Part shown: positions 27,490 to 37,817 of the stretch, in pieces | Numbering within the stretch: the first letter of the stretch is position 1 | How the letters are laid out: the number at the start of each line of letters is the position of its first letter | Source of the DNA: Rhodococcus sp. AW25M09 | GTDB taxonomy: Bacteria; Actinomycetota; Actinomycetes; Mycobacteriales; Mycobacteriaceae | NCBI RefSeq assembly: GCF_000333955.1 | Contig: NZ_CAPS01000084.1 | Span: 62,001 to 126,000 of the forward strand | Length of the DNA stretch: 64,000 nt | Reading direction: 5' to 3' | Program-made: the position numbers and the translations under genes | Notes under the pieces: model-generated | Databases searched by the model: none | The model's input: the letters and a program-made list of their open reading frames with translations, nothing else | Told to the model about the DNA's origin: nothing

Positions 27490-28496
27490 TGGTCACACTC
27501 ACGGCCAACCCGAGCATGGACCGCACGGTCACGCTCGACTCCCCACTGGTACGCGGCGGCGTCCACCGAGCATCGACGTCGGTGGACGACCCCGGCGGCA
27601 AAGGCGTCAACGTCGCGCGCGTGATCGGCGGGTCCGGGGTCGAGGCCCTTGCGGTACTCCCGGCCAACGCCGGAGACCCTCTGCTCGACGCGATGTCCGC
27701 CAAGGGTGTGCGGTACTCCGCGGTTCCGACGTCGGGACTGGCCCGCACCAACATCACGGTGAGCGAGATCGGTGGCACCACCACCAAGATCAACGAGCCG
27801 GGCGCAACTGTGTCGGCGCAGACCCGCGCCGAGCTACGGGAGCGAATCCTCTCTCTCGCAGTCGATGCCGAATGGGTGGTGCTGTCGGGTTCGCTTCCGC
27901 CCGGCCTGCCCGTCGATTGGTACGCCGAGCTCGTCATCGCATTGCGCGCCACCTCGGTGAAGGTTGCCGTCGACACCTCCGACGAGCCGTTGCTCGCTCT
28001 CGCGGCAGCATTCCCCGAGTCGGCACCGGACCTGATGAAGCCCAATTCCGAGGAACTCGCCCAACTGACAGGGTACGATTCGGAGGAACTGGAAAGTGCT
28101 GCAGCACAGGGTGATCCCACCGCTGCCATCGCTGCCAGCACCATTCTTCTCGGCCGAGGTGTCGGCGCGGTGCTGGCCACTCTCGGCAGCGCCGGAGCCG
28201 TGCTGGTCACCGAGGACGGTTGTTGGTACGCCAGCCCGCCCCCGATCACCGCAGTCAGCACGGTCGGCGCAGGCGACTCCTCACTCGCCGGCTACATCCT
28301 CGCCGATGCCGAGAACTGTTCCAACGCAGACAAACTTCGCCGCGCCGTCGCCTACGGAACGGCAGCTACCGCACTACCAGGCACCACGCTTCCCCTGCCC
28401 GAGCAGACCCACCCGAATTCGGTGACGGTTCGTGCGCTCGACATTCCCACGTCCGTCACCCCGTCCACGCTCTCCCCTGCTTCGAACCTGTCATAG
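27486..28496 (+). CDS. fruK: 1-phosphofructokinase
   Basis: 336-residue PfkB-family sugar kinase that converts fructose-1-phosphate to fructose-1,6-bisphosphate. Motifs: TLTANPSMDRTV at the start, GGKGVNVARVIGGSG (substrate binding), SGSLPPGLPVDWY, KPNSEELAQLTG, and the anion-hole/catalytic VSTVGAGDSSLAGY with its Asp. The ATG overlaps the fruR stop codon (ATGA) and is followed by a second ATG; either would give nearly the same protein. Middle gene of fruR-fruK-fruA-ptsH. Confidence 0.93.
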   Translation: MMVTLTANPSMDRTVTLDSPLVRGGVHRASTSVDDPGGKGVNVARVIGGSGVEALAVLPANAGDPLLDAMSAKGVRYSAVPTSGLARTNITVSEIGGTTTKINEPGATVSAQTRAELRERILSLAVDAEWVVLSGSLPPGLPVDWYAELVIALRATSVKVAVDTSDEPLLALAAAFPESAPDLMKPNSEELAQLTGYDSEELESAAAQGDPTAAIAASTILLGRGVGAVLATLGSAGAVLVTEDGCWYASPPPITAVSTVGAGDSSLAGYILADAENCSNADKLRRAVAYGTAATALPGTTLPLPEQTHPNSVTVRALDIPTSVTPSTLSPASNLS

Positions 28497-28505
28497 GAGT
28501 CTGAA

Positions 28506-30557
28506 ATGTCCACCCCCACCGAAGATCAGCCGATCATCGCCGAGGATCTGATCCTTCTCGACGCCGATCTCGGCGAATCCAAAGCTGCCGTCATCGAACG
28601 CCTCGCAGGCGTTCTGGCTTCCGCGGGTCGCGCCACCGAGACCGACGCACTGCGCGACGCCGCACTGGCCCGCGAATCGCAGTCGGCGACCGGCCTGCCC
28701 GGCGGAATTGCCATCCCGCACTGCCGCTCCGAGGCAGTCACCTCCGCATCGCTGGGATTCGCCCGGTTGAACCCGAAGGTCGATTTCGGTGCGCCCGACG
28801 GCCCCGCAGACCTCGTGTTCTTGATCGCCGCGCCTGCAGGTGCCGGTTCGGCTCATATGAAGTTGCTCTCCAGTTTGGCGCGCGCCCTGGTCAAGCCGGA
28901 ATTCGTCACCTCACTGCGCAATGCGTCCTCGGCTGCCGAGATCGTCACGCTCGTCGACGGTGTCATCAACCCCGCCGCCAAGCCGGCAGTGGCAGCTACG
29001 GCCGCAGCAGGTCCGGTTTCCACCGCCAAGCACAGCGTGGCCGACACCTCTGCGGAGGCGTCGTCGGCTCCGAAGCACATCGTGGCTGTCACCGCCTGCC
29101 CCACCGGAATTGCGCACACCTACATGGCAGCCGACTCGCTCGTGGCCGCAGGTGAGCGTGCCGGAGTCACCGTCCACGTCGAGACCCAGGGCTCGAGCGG
29201 CAGCACGCCGTTGGATCCCGCGCTCATCGCCGGTGCCGAAGCAGTCATCTTCGCCACCGACGTGGGTGTCAAGGGCCGAGAGCGTTTCGCCGGCAAGCCC
29301 GTCATCTCCTCGGGCGTCAAGCGCGCCATCAACGAGCCCGACGTCATGGTCACCGAAGCGCTTCGCGCCGGCCTGAATCCGGACGCAGCCCGCGTCGGCG
29401 GCACTGCCGTCGCAGCCGGCTCGAACGAGTCGGCCGGTGACATCGGTTGGGGCACCCGCATCCGGCAGATCCTACTGACCGGCGTCAGCTACATGATTCC
29501 GTTCGTCGCCGCCGGTGGATTGCTGATCGCGCTCGGGTTCCTGCTCGGTGGCTACGAGATCTCCGGAGTCGCCGAAGACATCGTCGTCAACAACTCGATC
29601 ACCGCGCTGCCCGAAGGCGGCTTGGCCGCATACCTAGGGGCTGTGCTCTTCCAGATCGGCGCACTGTCGTTCAGCTTCCTGGTCCCCGCACTGGCCGGCT
29701 ACATCTCCTACGCCATTGCCGACAGACCAGGCCTGGCTCCGGGCTTCACCGCAGGTGCAGTGGCCGTTCTCGTGGGCGCAGGCTTCATCGGCGGCCTCGT
29801 CGGTGGTCTCATCGCCGGCTTCGTCGCACTATGGATCAGCAAGTGGAAGATCCCCGCAGTCCTGCGCGGTCTGATGCCCGTCGTCATCATCCCCCTGTTC
29901 GCCACACTCATCGTCGGCGCGATCATGTTCCTGCTGCTCGGCAAGCCGCTCGCCGCGATCACCAGCGGACTGACGAACTGGCTCAACGGCCTGAGCGGTT
30001 CCTCGGTCATCATCCTCGGAATCATTCTCGGCTTGATGATGTGCTTCGACCTCGGCGGACCGGTCAACAAGGCGGCCTACTCATTTGCGACCGCAGGACT
30101 GTCGGTCACCGACATTGCATCACTGCGCATCATGGCAGCGGTCATGGCCGCCGGAATGGTGCCGCCGCTGGCCATGGCATTGGCCTCGACCGTTCGCGCC
30201 CGTCTGTTCACCGAAGCCGAGCGTGAGAACGGTAAAGCTGCATGGTTCCTGGGAGCAGCCTTCATCTCCGAGGGCGCAATTCCATTCGCTGCGGCCGATC
30301 CGTTCCGCGTCATCCCGTCGATGATGGCCGGCGGCGCAGTCACCGGTGCCATGATCATGGCCTTCAACGTCACCCTCAGCGCGCCCCACGGCGGGATCTT
30401 CGTGTTCTTCGCCATCGGAAACATCCTGTGGTTCATCGTGTCGCTGGCCGTAGGCACCATCGTCTCCGCGTTCCTGGTCGTCTCGGCCAAGCAGTTCGTC
30501 AAGGGCAAGAACGCCCTGTCGGACGCGGAACTCGATCGCACACTCGTCACCGTCTGA
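28506..30557 (+). CDS. fruA: fructose-specific PTS enzyme IIABC
   Basis: 683-residue fusion of all three fructose permease domains. EIIA spans about residues 10-150 with phosphorylated His72 (GIAIPHCRS); an Ala-rich linker leads to EIIB (about 190-290) with phosphorylated Cys198 (VAVTACPTGIAHTYMAAD); EIIC (about 320-670) has 8-10 membrane segments and the motifs FDLGGPVNKAAYSF and EGAIPFAAADP. It imports fructose as fructose-1-phosphate, the substrate of FruK next to it. GGAG lies 8 bases before the ATG. 9-bp gap after fruK. Confidence 0.95.
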   Translation: MSTPTEDQPIIAEDLILLDADLGESKAAVIERLAGVLASAGRATETDALRDAALARESQSATGLPGGIAIPHCRSEAVTSASLGFARLNPKVDFGAPDGPADLVFLIAAPAGAGSAHMKLLSSLARALVKPEFVTSLRNASSAAEIVTLVDGVINPAAKPAVAATAAAGPVSTAKHSVADTSAEASSAPKHIVAVTACPTGIAHTYMAADSLVAAGERAGVTVHVETQGSSGSTPLDPALIAGAEAVIFATDVGVKGRERFAGKPVISSGVKRAINEPDVMVTEALRAGLNPDAARVGGTAVAAGSNESAGDIGWGTRIRQILLTGVSYMIPFVAAGGLLIALGFLLGGYEISGVAEDIVVNNSITALPEGGLAAYLGAVLFQIGALSFSFLVPALAGYISYAIADRPGLAPGFTAGAVAVLVGAGFIGGLVGGLIAGFVALWISKWKIPAVLRGLMPVVIIPLFATLIVGAIMFLLLGKPLAAITSGLTNWLNGLSGSSVIILGIILGLMMCFDLGGPVNKAAYSFATAGLSVTDIASLRIMAAVMAAGMVPPLAMALASTVRARLFTEAERENGKAAWFLGAAFISEGAIPFAAADPFRVIPSMMAGGAVTGAMIMAFNVTLSAPHGGIFVFFAIGNILWFIVSLAVGTIVSAFLVVSAKQFVKGKNALSDAELDRTLVTV

Positions 30558-30600
30558 CACTCGCTACGATCGCAACCAACCCACTATCAAGGAGCAGCAC

Positions 30601-30858
30601 ATGCCCAGCACCACAGTCGCCGTCGGATCCTCGATCGGTCTGCACGCTCGTCCCGCAGCACTGATCGCCGACGCCGTCGCCGAAGCAGGCGTGGACGTCA
30701 CCCTCGCAGTCGCCGACTCGGAGCCGGTCGACGCAGGTTCGGCCCTGATGATCATGACCCTCGGAGCCACCAAGGGCACCGAAGTCACCGTCACCAGCGA
30801 CGACCAGGCAACACTGGACAAAGTTGCCGCACTCGTCGAGTCGGATTTGGACGCTTAG
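30601..30858 (+). CDS. ptsH: phosphocarrier protein HPr
   Basis: 85-residue HPr, normal length. His15 in GLHARPA accepts phosphate from enzyme I and gives it to the EIIA domain of FruA. A serine near residue 47 (DAGSALMIM) occupies the regulatory position, but the flanking sequence differs from the low-GC Gram-positive consensus, so HPr kinase control is doubtful. AAGGAG lies 6 bases before the ATG. Last gene of the fru operon; its stop overlaps the convergent gene by 4 bases. Confidence 0.95.
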   Translation: MPSTTVAVGSSIGLHARPAALIADAVAEAGVDVTLAVADSEPVDAGSALMIMTLGATKGTEVTVTSDDQATLDKVAALVESDLDA

Positions 30859-31943
30859 CGAGAACGCATCGATCGCCGGACGGTGAATCCCACCGCTCCG
30901 GCGATCAGCACCACCCCAGCAGCGACGGCCGCTCGGAATTCCCATTCCGAGTCCGTCGCTGTCGGCGTCTTCACGGGCTGTTCCACTGCAGTGGTCGGCG
31001 ATACCCGCTCTGCTGCAGTGGGTTCGGGTGCAGAGGTCGTCAGGGACTCTGTGTCCGAGATCGTCAGTATGGGTGGAAGTGTTCCGTTCACAGGACCGAA
31101 ACCAGCCTCCGAGGCGATGAGCAGATCGCCGTTGCCGACGAATGTCAGTGCCTCGCCCTGTGGCTGATCGGGCAGCGCCACCACTGACCGAGGGGCGGTC
31201 GGGTCGACCAACGTGGACGCGATGTCCCCGTCGGCCGGATGGAACAGGTACACGTCGGTGTAGGTGCGCACCGCCGCGACAGCGGTTTCCGCGCTCACCG
31301 CACCCCCGGTCGCCAGAATCGATCCGACCACGAACGGCGGTCCACCGACCGTGTCGGTAGGGGTGAACGCCAGGTCGCCGACCTTGCGCAGCGGCGTCGG
31401 TCCCGGGCTGCTCAGGTCGGTCACGGATTCATCGCCCGCGGGCACGTACACCCCGCTGATGCCCGAGAACTCCTTGGTGACGATGACCGGTCGACCGCCC
31501 GGCTCGATCAGCACCGTTTCGGCGTCGTGTGCGCCGTCGGGGTAGGTCAACCGGTGCAGTTCACCCACACCCGTCGCCGGGTCCATTCGCGTCAACGCCA
31601 CTGTTTCGCGCTGCATCCGGTTGTCGCCGAAGTCGGCCAACCAGAGCGAGCCCTCGTACGAGGTCAGATCCTCGACGTCGTACGGGTCGACGGGAACGTC
31701 GACCCACCGCTCGACACTGCAGTCGGCACCGAGCTGAGCGACCCGATCATCGGCACCACTGTCTCCGATCGCATAGAGAACCCCGTCGATCGACGTCAAA
31801 CCGGACAGCTCGGACAGGCCCGGATCAGTGGGCCGACAATATGTTTGGGTGTCGACAGGTGCGGCGAGGGCAGTTCCCGTGAATGCGAGGGCAGTGGCGA
31901 ATGCGGACGCGGCAGCACCACGCACCACCGGCCGCGGCACCAT
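30855..31943 (-). CDS. membrane-anchored extracellular beta-propeller-like protein
   Basis: 362-residue exported protein. An Ala-rich signal peptide (residues 1-28, cleavage after ...GTALA) is followed by a domain with repeated strand-turn patterns (ELSGLTSIDGVLYAIGDSGADDRVAQL, DVEDLTSYEGSLWLADFGDN, HDAETVLIEPGGRPVIVTKE, GEALTFVGNGDLLIASEAG) that suggests a beta-propeller. A Thr/Pro-rich linker and a C-terminal membrane helix with a basic tail (RRSMRSR) anchor it. No LPXTG motif is present. Function unknown; a calcium-binding or esterase-like propeller is possible. Convergent with ptsH. Confidence 0.75.
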   Translation of the reverse strand: MVPRPVVRGAAASAFATALAFTGTALAAPVDTQTYCRPTDPGLSELSGLTSIDGVLYAIGDSGADDRVAQLGADCSVERWVDVPVDPYDVEDLTSYEGSLWLADFGDNRMQRETVALTRMDPATGVGELHRLTYPDGAHDAETVLIEPGGRPVIVTKEFSGISGVYVPAGDESVTDLSSPGPTPLRKVGDLAFTPTDTVGGPPFVVGSILATGGAVSAETAVAAVRTYTDVYLFHPADGDIASTLVDPTAPRSVVALPDQPQGEALTFVGNGDLLIASEAGFGPVNGTLPPILTISDTESLTTSAPEPTAAERVSPTTAVEQPVKTPTATDSEWEFRAAVAAGVVLIAGAVGFTVRRSMRSR

Positions 31944-31948
31944 CGAGA

Positions 31949-33502
31949 TCAGACGCTGGGTACGGTGGCCGTGAACTCGACGAGCGCTGCCGCAAGAGAC
32001 TGCGGCACGCGAGCTTCGACACGGGTGCCGTCCTCCTCGTGGGTGGACGCCACGATGCGGCCGTCGGTGTGGATCCGTGCCACCAAATCGCCGCGCGTGT
32101 ACGGCACCAGTACGTCGACCAAGACGTCGGGCTCGGACAGAATTTCGCCGAGGTGATCGCGCAACTCGTCGATGCCCTCACCGGTCTTGGCCGAGACGAA
32201 CCGAGCTCCGTCGAGCAATCCGCGCAACTGAGTCAGCTGCACCGGGTCGGCCGCGTCGATCTTGTTGACCACCAACAGCTCCGGCGGCATCTTCGCGTCC
32301 TGCTCGCGCACCACGTCGGTGATCACCTCACGCACGGCCTTGATCTGATCGATCGGCAGCGGATCGGATCCGTCGACCACATGCAACAGCAGGTCGGCGT
32401 CGGTGACTTCTTCGAGTGTCGAGCGGAACGCTTCCACCAGCTGGGTCGGGAGATGTCGGACGAAGCCGACGGTGTCGGTCAGCACGATCGCACGCCCGTC
32501 CTCGAGCGTGGACTTGCGCGTCGTGGGATCGAGGGTGGCGAACAGTGCGTTCTGGACCAGCACACCGGATCCGGTCAACGCATTGAGCAGGCTCGACTTG
32601 CCGGCGTTCGTGTACCCGACGATCGCGATGGACGGCACCGTACCGCTCAGGCGCTGTTCCCGTTTGGTGTCGCGGGCCTGCTTCATGCCCTTGATCTCGC
32701 GGCGTAGCTTGGCCATCCGCTCACGGATCCGACGACGGTCGGTTTCGATCTTCGTCTCACCCGGTCCACGCAGGCCGACGCCGCCGTTACTGCCCGCGCG
32801 TCCACCGGCCTGACGGGACATGGATTCGCCCCAGCCGCGGAGCCTGGGCAGCATGTATTCCATCTGCGCGAAGGCGACCTGCGCCTTGCCTTCTCGCGAC
32901 GTCGCGTGCTGAGCGAAGATGTCGAGGATCAGTGCAGTGCGGTCGATGACCTTGACCTTGACGACCTTCTCCAGTGCGTTGAGCTGGGCAGGAGTCAGTT
33001 CGCCGTCGCAGATCACCGTGTCGGCTCCGGTCGCGAGCACGATGTCGCGGACCTCTTTTGCCTTGCCGGAACCGATGTACGTCGCAGCATCGGGCTTGTC
33101 GCGCCGTTGCATCATGGCTTCGAGCACGTCCGAGCCTGCCGTCTCAGCCAACGCCGCCAGTTCGGTCATGCTCGATTCTGCCTGCGCCGCCGTACCGGTG
33201 GTCCACACTCCGACCAGTACGACCCGTTCGAGGCGCAACTGCCGGTACTCGACCTCGGTGACGTCGGTCAGCTCGGTGGACAGTCCCGCCACTCGGCGCA
33301 GCGCTGTGCGCTCTTCGAGTTGCATATCACCCGAGGACGGCGAGTCATCGTCGTTGAGGGGAGACCGGGCCAACCGCCTCGACCATGCGTCGGACTCCTC
33401 GCGGGTCCACGCAGATGCGGTGTCGGAGGAACCGTCGACGTTCTCGTCGCGACTGTCGTCGATCGGTTCGCCCGCAGGGGATGTTTCATGTGAGTTCGTC
33501 AT
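31949..33502 (-). CDS. hflX: GTPase HflX
   Basis: 517-residue ribosome-associated GTPase, longer than E. coli HflX because of an N-terminal acidic extension of about 60 residues. The HflX nucleotide-binding domain ([18 protein letters not shown]...) is followed by the coiled-coil/Gly-rich segment ([26 protein letters not shown]) and the G domain: G1 [13 protein letters not shown]3 [11 protein letters not shown]4 NKIDA. It splits or rescues stalled ribosomes. The second ATG (MTNSHETS) was chosen because GGGGA sits just before it; starting six codons earlier is possible. It follows dapF on the minus strand. Confidence 0.93.
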   Translation of the reverse strand: MTNSHETSPAGEPIDDSRDENVDGSSDTASAWTREESDAWSRRLARSPLNDDDSPSSGDMQLEERTALRRVAGLSTELTDVTEVEYRQLRLERVVLVGVWTTGTAAQAESSMTELAALAETAGSDVLEAMMQRRDKPDAATYIGSGKAKEVRDIVLATGADTVICDGELTPAQLNALEKVVKVKVIDRTALILDIFAQHATSREGKAQVAFAQMEYMLPRLRGWGESMSRQAGGRAGSNGGVGLRGPGETKIETDRRRIRERMAKLRREIKGMKQARDTKREQRLSGTVPSIAIVGYTNAGKSSLLNALTGSGVLVQNALFATLDPTTRKSTLEDGRAIVLTDTVGFVRHLPTQLVEAFRSTLEEVTDADLLLHVVDGSDPLPIDQIKAVREVITDVVREQDAKMPPELLVVNKIDAADPVQLTQLRGLLDGARFVSAKTGEGIDELRDHLGEILSEPDVLVDVLVPYTRGDLVARIHTDGRIVASTHEEDGTRVEARVPQSLAAALVEFTATVPSV

Positions 33503-33580
33503 ACATTCCCCATGATCCACGAAAACCCCAGCGTATGCACGCGGGTTTCGGTTCGAGCGAAGCGCGACGGCGTTCGAGCG

Positions 33581-34449
33581 TCAGGACTGGGCCTCGAACC
33601 ACCGGTCGTCGATCTCGCCGCGGGCGAGCAGAACCGACGGCCCACGCAAGGTGGCCCGACGTGGTCGATGGCCACCGGCACCCGGCCGCCGAGCACACCG
33701 ACGCTCACCTCGCCGGTCTCGAGACCCTCGTAGGACAGCGCAGCTGCGGCCGCCGCCACGGTGCCGGTGCCACACGATCGCGTCTCACCGACGCCACGCT
33801 CGAACACCCGCATCTCGACGCCGCCGTCGTCGAGCCTGGTCAGGATCTCGACGTTCGCGCCGTGGGGAAAGAAGTCGGCGTCCAGTGTCGGCGGTGCAGA
33901 GAAGTCGAGAGCGCCGAGTGCGGCGCGGGTCAGCGCGCCGTCGACGCAGGCCAGGTGAGGATTGCCCACATCGATTCCGATGCCGTCGTAGGAACCACCC
34001 GCGAAGGTCGCCGAGCTCGAGCCCATCAGCGTCACGTCGCCCATCGCGACGGTCACATCGGCATCGGTCTCGTCGAACGAGTGCACCGTCACCGGGCGAG
34101 CACCGGCCCGCGAACCCACGACGAATTGATCTCGGTGTTCGAGGTCGTGTACCCGCAGGTAGTGGGCGAACACGAGGACTCCGTTGCCGCACATCTCGGC
34201 GATGGTGCCGTCACCGTTGCGGTAGTCCATGAACCAGTCCTCGGGCTCCACGCCCGACGGAATTCGATCGAGTACGCCCGCGTCTCTGAGCACGCCCGCC
34301 CGCGCGACGCGCAGGATGCCGTCGGCACCGATGCCCTGGCGTCGATCGCACAACGCGGCGACCGCCGACCTGGTGAGCTCGACCGCGGCGTCCGGATCCG
34401 GCAACACGATGAAGTCGTTCTGGGTTCCGTGCCCCTTGGCGAAGTCCAT
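33581..34449 (-). CDS. dapF: diaminopimelate epimerase with a C-terminal frameshift
   Basis: Converts LL- to meso-diaminopimelate for lysine and peptidoglycan. Both catalytic cysteines are present, Cys87 ([11 protein letters not shown]) and Cys226 ([10 protein letters not shown]), with the N-terminal KGHGTQNDF. After about residue 264 (PVAIDHVG) the frame, as given, turns into an unrelated Pro/Arg-rich tail ending at 33499. The expected family ending, [19 protein letters not shown], lies in another frame and ends at 33581. One extra base in the CCC run at 33655-33657 would restore it (289 residues). Because the enzyme is normally essential, a sequencing error is the likeliest cause. No clear ribosome-binding site precedes the ATG. 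Confidence 0.85.
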
Positions 34450-34472
34450 GGTCGCGAGTCTAGGGGGTCGTC

Positions 34473-35411
34473 CTAACCGAGCTCGATCGCCGACAGCGCA
34501 TCCGAGGCCAACGTGGGCGAGGCTCCGTCGAGCCAGCGCACGCGGTCGTCCCGCCGGAACCACGAACGTTGGCGTCGGACGTAGCGCCTGGTGCCGATGA
34601 ACGTCCGCTCGCGGGCATGCTCGATGTCGTACTCCCCCGCCAACACCCCCAGCGCCTGGGCGTACCCGATCGCTCGTGACGCCGTGACTCCTTCCCGGAG
34701 GCCCAGGCCGAGCAGCCCTTCCACCTCGTCGAGCAGTCCGGTATCGAACATCGACCGGGTACGCGTGTCGATTCGCTCGTCCAGTTCGGCAGTATCGCGG
34801 TCCACTCCCACTACGACCGTGCCCCAACGGGGTTCACCGATCTTCGGGGCCGAGGCCGCGAACGGCTTTCCGGTCAGCTCCACCACCTCGAGTGCGCGGA
34901 CGATGCGTCGGCCGTCGGTGGGCAGAATCGACGCGGCCGCCTCTGGATCGGCCAGCCCCAACACTCGATGGATCTCCTCCACCCCGTCACGCGCCAGTAC
35001 CGCTTCCCACTTCGCGCGGACGACCGGATCCGTTGCCGGGAACGCCCACTCGTCGAGTAGCGACTGCACGTACATCATCGATCCGCCGACGATGATCGGC
35101 CGCCGCCCCCTCGACCGAATGTCCTCGACATCGGCCACGGCGGCCGCCTGATAGCGCGCAACGGTCGCGATATCGGTGACCTCGAGCACATCGAGTTGAT
35201 GGTGCGGGATGCCACGTCGGTCCGCGTCGGGCAGTTTCGCGGTACCGATGTCCATCCCCCGGTACTGCTGCATCGCGTCGATGTTGACGATCTCGCCGCC
35301 GAACTCCTCCGCCAGATCGAGCGCCAGATCGGACTTGCCCGTGGCCGTGGGCCCGATCACCGCAACGGGAGTCGTCGCCGGATCCAACACATCCTCAGGT
35401 TTTTCAGCCAC
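34473..35411 (-). CDS. miaA: tRNA dimethylallyltransferase
   Basis: 312-residue enzyme that adds the dimethylallyl group to A37 of tRNAs reading codons that start with U. Motifs: Walker [12 protein letters not shown] (residues 20-30), [17 protein letters not shown] (DSxQ-type catalytic region, here with DAMQ), [22 protein letters not shown], and [15 protein letters not shown] at the C-terminus. The GTG start overlaps the end of the dioxygenase-like gene by 8 bases; the longer frame lies inside that gene. MiaB, encoded nearby, modifies the same base afterwards. Confidence 0.93.
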   Translation of the reverse strand: MAEKPEDVLDPATTPVAVIGPTATGKSDLALDLAEEFGGEIVNIDAMQQYRGMDIGTAKLPDADRRGIPHHQLDVLEVTDIATVARYQAAAVADVEDIRSRGRRPIIVGGSMMYVQSLLDEWAFPATDPVVRAKWEAVLARDGVEEIHRVLGLADPEAAASILPTDGRRIVRALEVVELTGKPFAASAPKIGEPRWGTVVVGVDRDTAELDERIDTRTRSMFDTGLLDEVEGLLGLGLREGVTASRAIGYAQALGVLAGEYDIEHARERTFIGTRRYVRRQRSWFRRDDRVRWLDGASPTLASDALSAIELG

Positions 35412-36135
35412 GAGACCAGGTTCCGACGAAGTACCCGACGCCGAACGGGGCACCGCGATAGAGCTCCGTTGCCGACATCGCGTCGGTTCCGACAAGACCT
35501 GCAAGTACCTGCCATGCCGCCCTGCCGCCGGCACCGACAGCCGCGCACAGCTCCGAATCGAGCGCCGCCAGGGAGCCGACGTCTGCTGCGGCGAGGGCGT
35601 CGTCGATCCCGCGCTGGAGCTCTTCGGCGCGCTCGTCGAATGATCCCGGAGCCTTCGCAGTCAACGTGTTCGCCCCGTCTGCCAGCACCAGAACCCCCCA
35701 GGTCTCGGCCGCTGCGTCCAGTTCGCGGCGCAGCTCCGCCCCGATCCGCGCGCACCACCGAGAGTCGGCGTCTGCTGGGATCGTCCGGACCTCGACGGCG
35801 GTATCAGGAGCAGCGACTCCGCGCAGCCACCCGGCGATCAGCACGGCCAGCGGCAGTTCGGGGTCCGGCACGGTGGCTGCTGCTCGACCGGACAGCGTCA
35901 CCACCACGTCCACGCCGAAGCCGCGGAGAGTTCCGACCGTGGTCTCGTCGTACCTCACCTCGCCGAGATCGACGCCGACGGCCAGCCAGCGATCGGCCAG
36001 CGCCGTCAGCGCAGTCACCGCACCGACGGCAGCGTTGCGAAGATCGACCGTCTCCGCGGCACGGGAACCCGTCAATTCGGGAACGAGTAACGGTGGAGTG
36101 GGCACCAGGGCCGCAGCACGAAACACGAACACCAC
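35404..36135 (-). CDS. class III extradiol dioxygenase-like protein
   Basis: 243-residue Ala-rich protein homologous to Rv2728c. The N-terminus [16 protein letters not shown] and the segment [40 protein letters not shown] resemble class III (LigB-type) extradiol dioxygenases, but the metal-binding histidines of that fold are largely missing, so it is probably not an active dioxygenase. Start is uncertain: two adjacent GTG codons (VVFVFRAAA) are the likely choices, and a more upstream ATG gives 20 extra residues. It overlaps miaA by 8 bases, so it is probably co-transcribed with miaA-dapF-hflX. Confidence 0.68.
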   Translation of the reverse strand: MVFVFRAAALVPTPPLLVPELTGSRAAETVDLRNAAVGAVTALTALADRWLAVGVDLGEVRYDETTVGTLRGFGVDVVVTLSGRAAATVPDPELPLAVLIAGWLRGVAAPDTAVEVRTIPADADSRWCARIGAELRRELDAAAETWGVLVLADGANTLTAKAPGSFDERAEELQRGIDDALAAADVGSLAALDSELCAAVGAGGRAAWQVLAGLVGTDAMSATELYRGAPFGVGYFVGTWSRG

Positions 36136-36278
36136 GCTAGTCGGTGGCGCGACTTGGCCGGACGAGTCCACCTCGAGCCGTCTGAGCTGTTTCAATGGTC
36201 CGATCGGTCGTCACCTAGTTCAATGGTGTCCAGATCGCGATTGAAGGCAGCCGTGACGCGCGGCAGAGATGAGGAACA

Positions 36279-37787
36279 ATGACCGACCCGAATGCCGGCA
36301 CCCCCGCACCGACCGACTCCACACTCTCGGATGTGCCCACCCAGACCGCTGGCACGGCCGAGCCCGATACCGCCGAACCCGGCGGTGGACCCAAGCCCGG
36401 CGGTGGACCCAAGCCCGGCGGTGGACCCAAGCCCGGCGGTGGACCCAAGCCCGGCGGTGGGCCCAGGCCTGGCGCATCGGGAGCCGGTGCGCCTCGTCCG
36501 GCTGGTTCGACCGGGGCCAAGCCGCATCCGACGCCGTCGCACGTTCCCACCGCGATGCCGACGGTCGCCCCGGCGAGTGATCCCAGCGCATTCGGCAGAG
36601 TCGACGACGACGGCACCGCGTGGGTGAAGACCGCTGACGGCGAGCGCCAGATCGGATCGTGGCAGGCCGGCGACGCGGCGGAGGGACTCGCGCATTTCGG
36701 ACGGCGCTACGACGATCTCGCCACCGAGGTCGGTCTGCTCGAAGCTCGCCTGACCTCGGGCACGGGCGATGCCAAGAAGACCAAGACCGCCGCGTCCGCA
36801 CTACTGGAGAGCCTGCCCACTGCGGCAGTGATCGGCGATCTCGACCTTCTCGCCCGGCGACTCGATGCGGTTGTCGAGCATTCCGATGCTGCGGCCGCAG
36901 TGGCCAAGCACGAGAAGGAACTCGAGCGAGCCGAGCACACTGCACGCAAGGAAGCTCTCGCGGTGGAGGCCGAGCAGATCGGCAGCGAGTCGACGCAGTG
37001 GAAGCACGCGGGAGATCGGCTCCGCGAAATCCTCGATGAGTGGAAGACCATCCGCGGAGTCGATCGTAAGGTCGACGACGCGCTGTGGAAGCGGTACTCC
37101 AAAGCTCGGGAGAACTTCAATCGGCGGCGCGGCGCGCACTTCGCCGATCTCGATCGAGAACGTGGAGCGGCGAAGACACGCAAGGAAGAGCTGGTAGAAC
37201 GGGCGAAGGCACTGTCTTCGTCGACGGACTGGGGCCCCACCGCCGCCGCATTCCGCGAACTTCTCGTGGAGTGGAAAGCCTCGGGGCGTGCCCCTCGCGA
37301 CGCCGACGATGCCCTCTGGAAGAACTTCAAGGCCGCGCAGGACGTCTTCTTCTCGGCCCGCAACGCAGCTGCGTCCGAGCGGGACGCCGAGTTCGAAGGC
37401 AACGCCGAGGCCAAGGAAGCCCTGTTGGCGAAGACCCATATCGACCCGAGCAAAGATCTGGATGCGGCGCGGTCGGCACTGCGTGATCTGCAGGACAAGT
37501 GGGATGCGCTCGGGAAGGTGCCGCGCGAGAAGATGCAGGAGCTCGAAGGCAAGCTTCGGGCAATCGAGAAGTCCGTACACGACGCAGTGGAGTCGCAGTG
37601 GCGTCGTTCCGATCCCGAGGCCGTGGCGCGCGCTGCTCAGTTCCGTGAGCGGGTTGCCCAGTTCGAGGATCAGGCCGCGAAAGCGACGGCAGCAGGCAAG
37701 ACCAAGGACGCAGAACGTGCCCAGGCTCAGGCGCAGCAGTGGCGTGAGTGGGCCGACGCGGCAGAGAGCGCAGTCGACGAGTTGTAG
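36279..37787 (+). CDS. DUF349 domain protein with a Gly-Pro-Lys repeat tail
   Basis: 502-residue protein, homologous to Rv2731. Residues 1-90 are low complexity, with five GGGPKP units encoded by an 18-bp tandem repeat. The rest (about residues 100-500) is helical, with several DUF349 repeats recognisable as W-x-x-h-G-x-x-P/R type blocks ([77 protein letters not shown]). Family function is unknown; ribosome or RNA association has been suggested for DUF349 proteins. It is transcribed divergently from the dioxygenase-like gene and converges on the membrane-protein gene. Confidence 0.85.
   Translation: MTDPNAGTPAPTDSTLSDVPTQTAGTAEPDTAEPGGGPKPGGGPKPGGGPKPGGGPKPGGGPRPGASGAGAPRPAGSTGAKPHPTPSHVPTAMPTVAPASDPSAFGRVDDDGTAWVKTADGERQIGSWQAGDAAEGLAHFGRRYDDLATEVGLLEARLTSGTGDAKKTKTAASALLESLPTAAVIGDLDLLARRLDAVVEHSDAAAAVAKHEKELERAEHTARKEALAVEAEQIGSESTQWKHAGDRLREILDEWKTIRGVDRKVDDALWKRYSKARENFNRRRGAHFADLDRERGAAKTRKEELVERAKALSSSTDWGPTAAAFRELLVEWKASGRAPRDADDALWKNFKAAQDVFFSARNAAASERDAEFEGNAEAKEALLAKTHIDPSKDLDAARSALRDLQDKWDALGKVPREKMQELEGKLRAIEKSVHDAVESQWRRSDPEAVARAAQFRERVAQFEDQAAKATAAGKTKDAERAQAQAQQWREWADAAESAVDEL
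36378..36467. repeat. 18-bp tandem repeat in the DUF349 gene
   Basis: Five units of CCCGGCGGTGGACCCAAG; four are identical and the fifth has two changes. The length is a multiple of three, so copy-number changes keep the frame and only vary the PKPGGG tail. Confidence 0.95.
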
Positions 37788-37817
37788 TCGCAGCGACCGG
37801 GGGGCGGCCGAGCGGGC

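Noticed and set aside
36378..36467. Possible CRISPR array
   Set aside because: The units are contiguous without spacers and in frame with a coding sequence.
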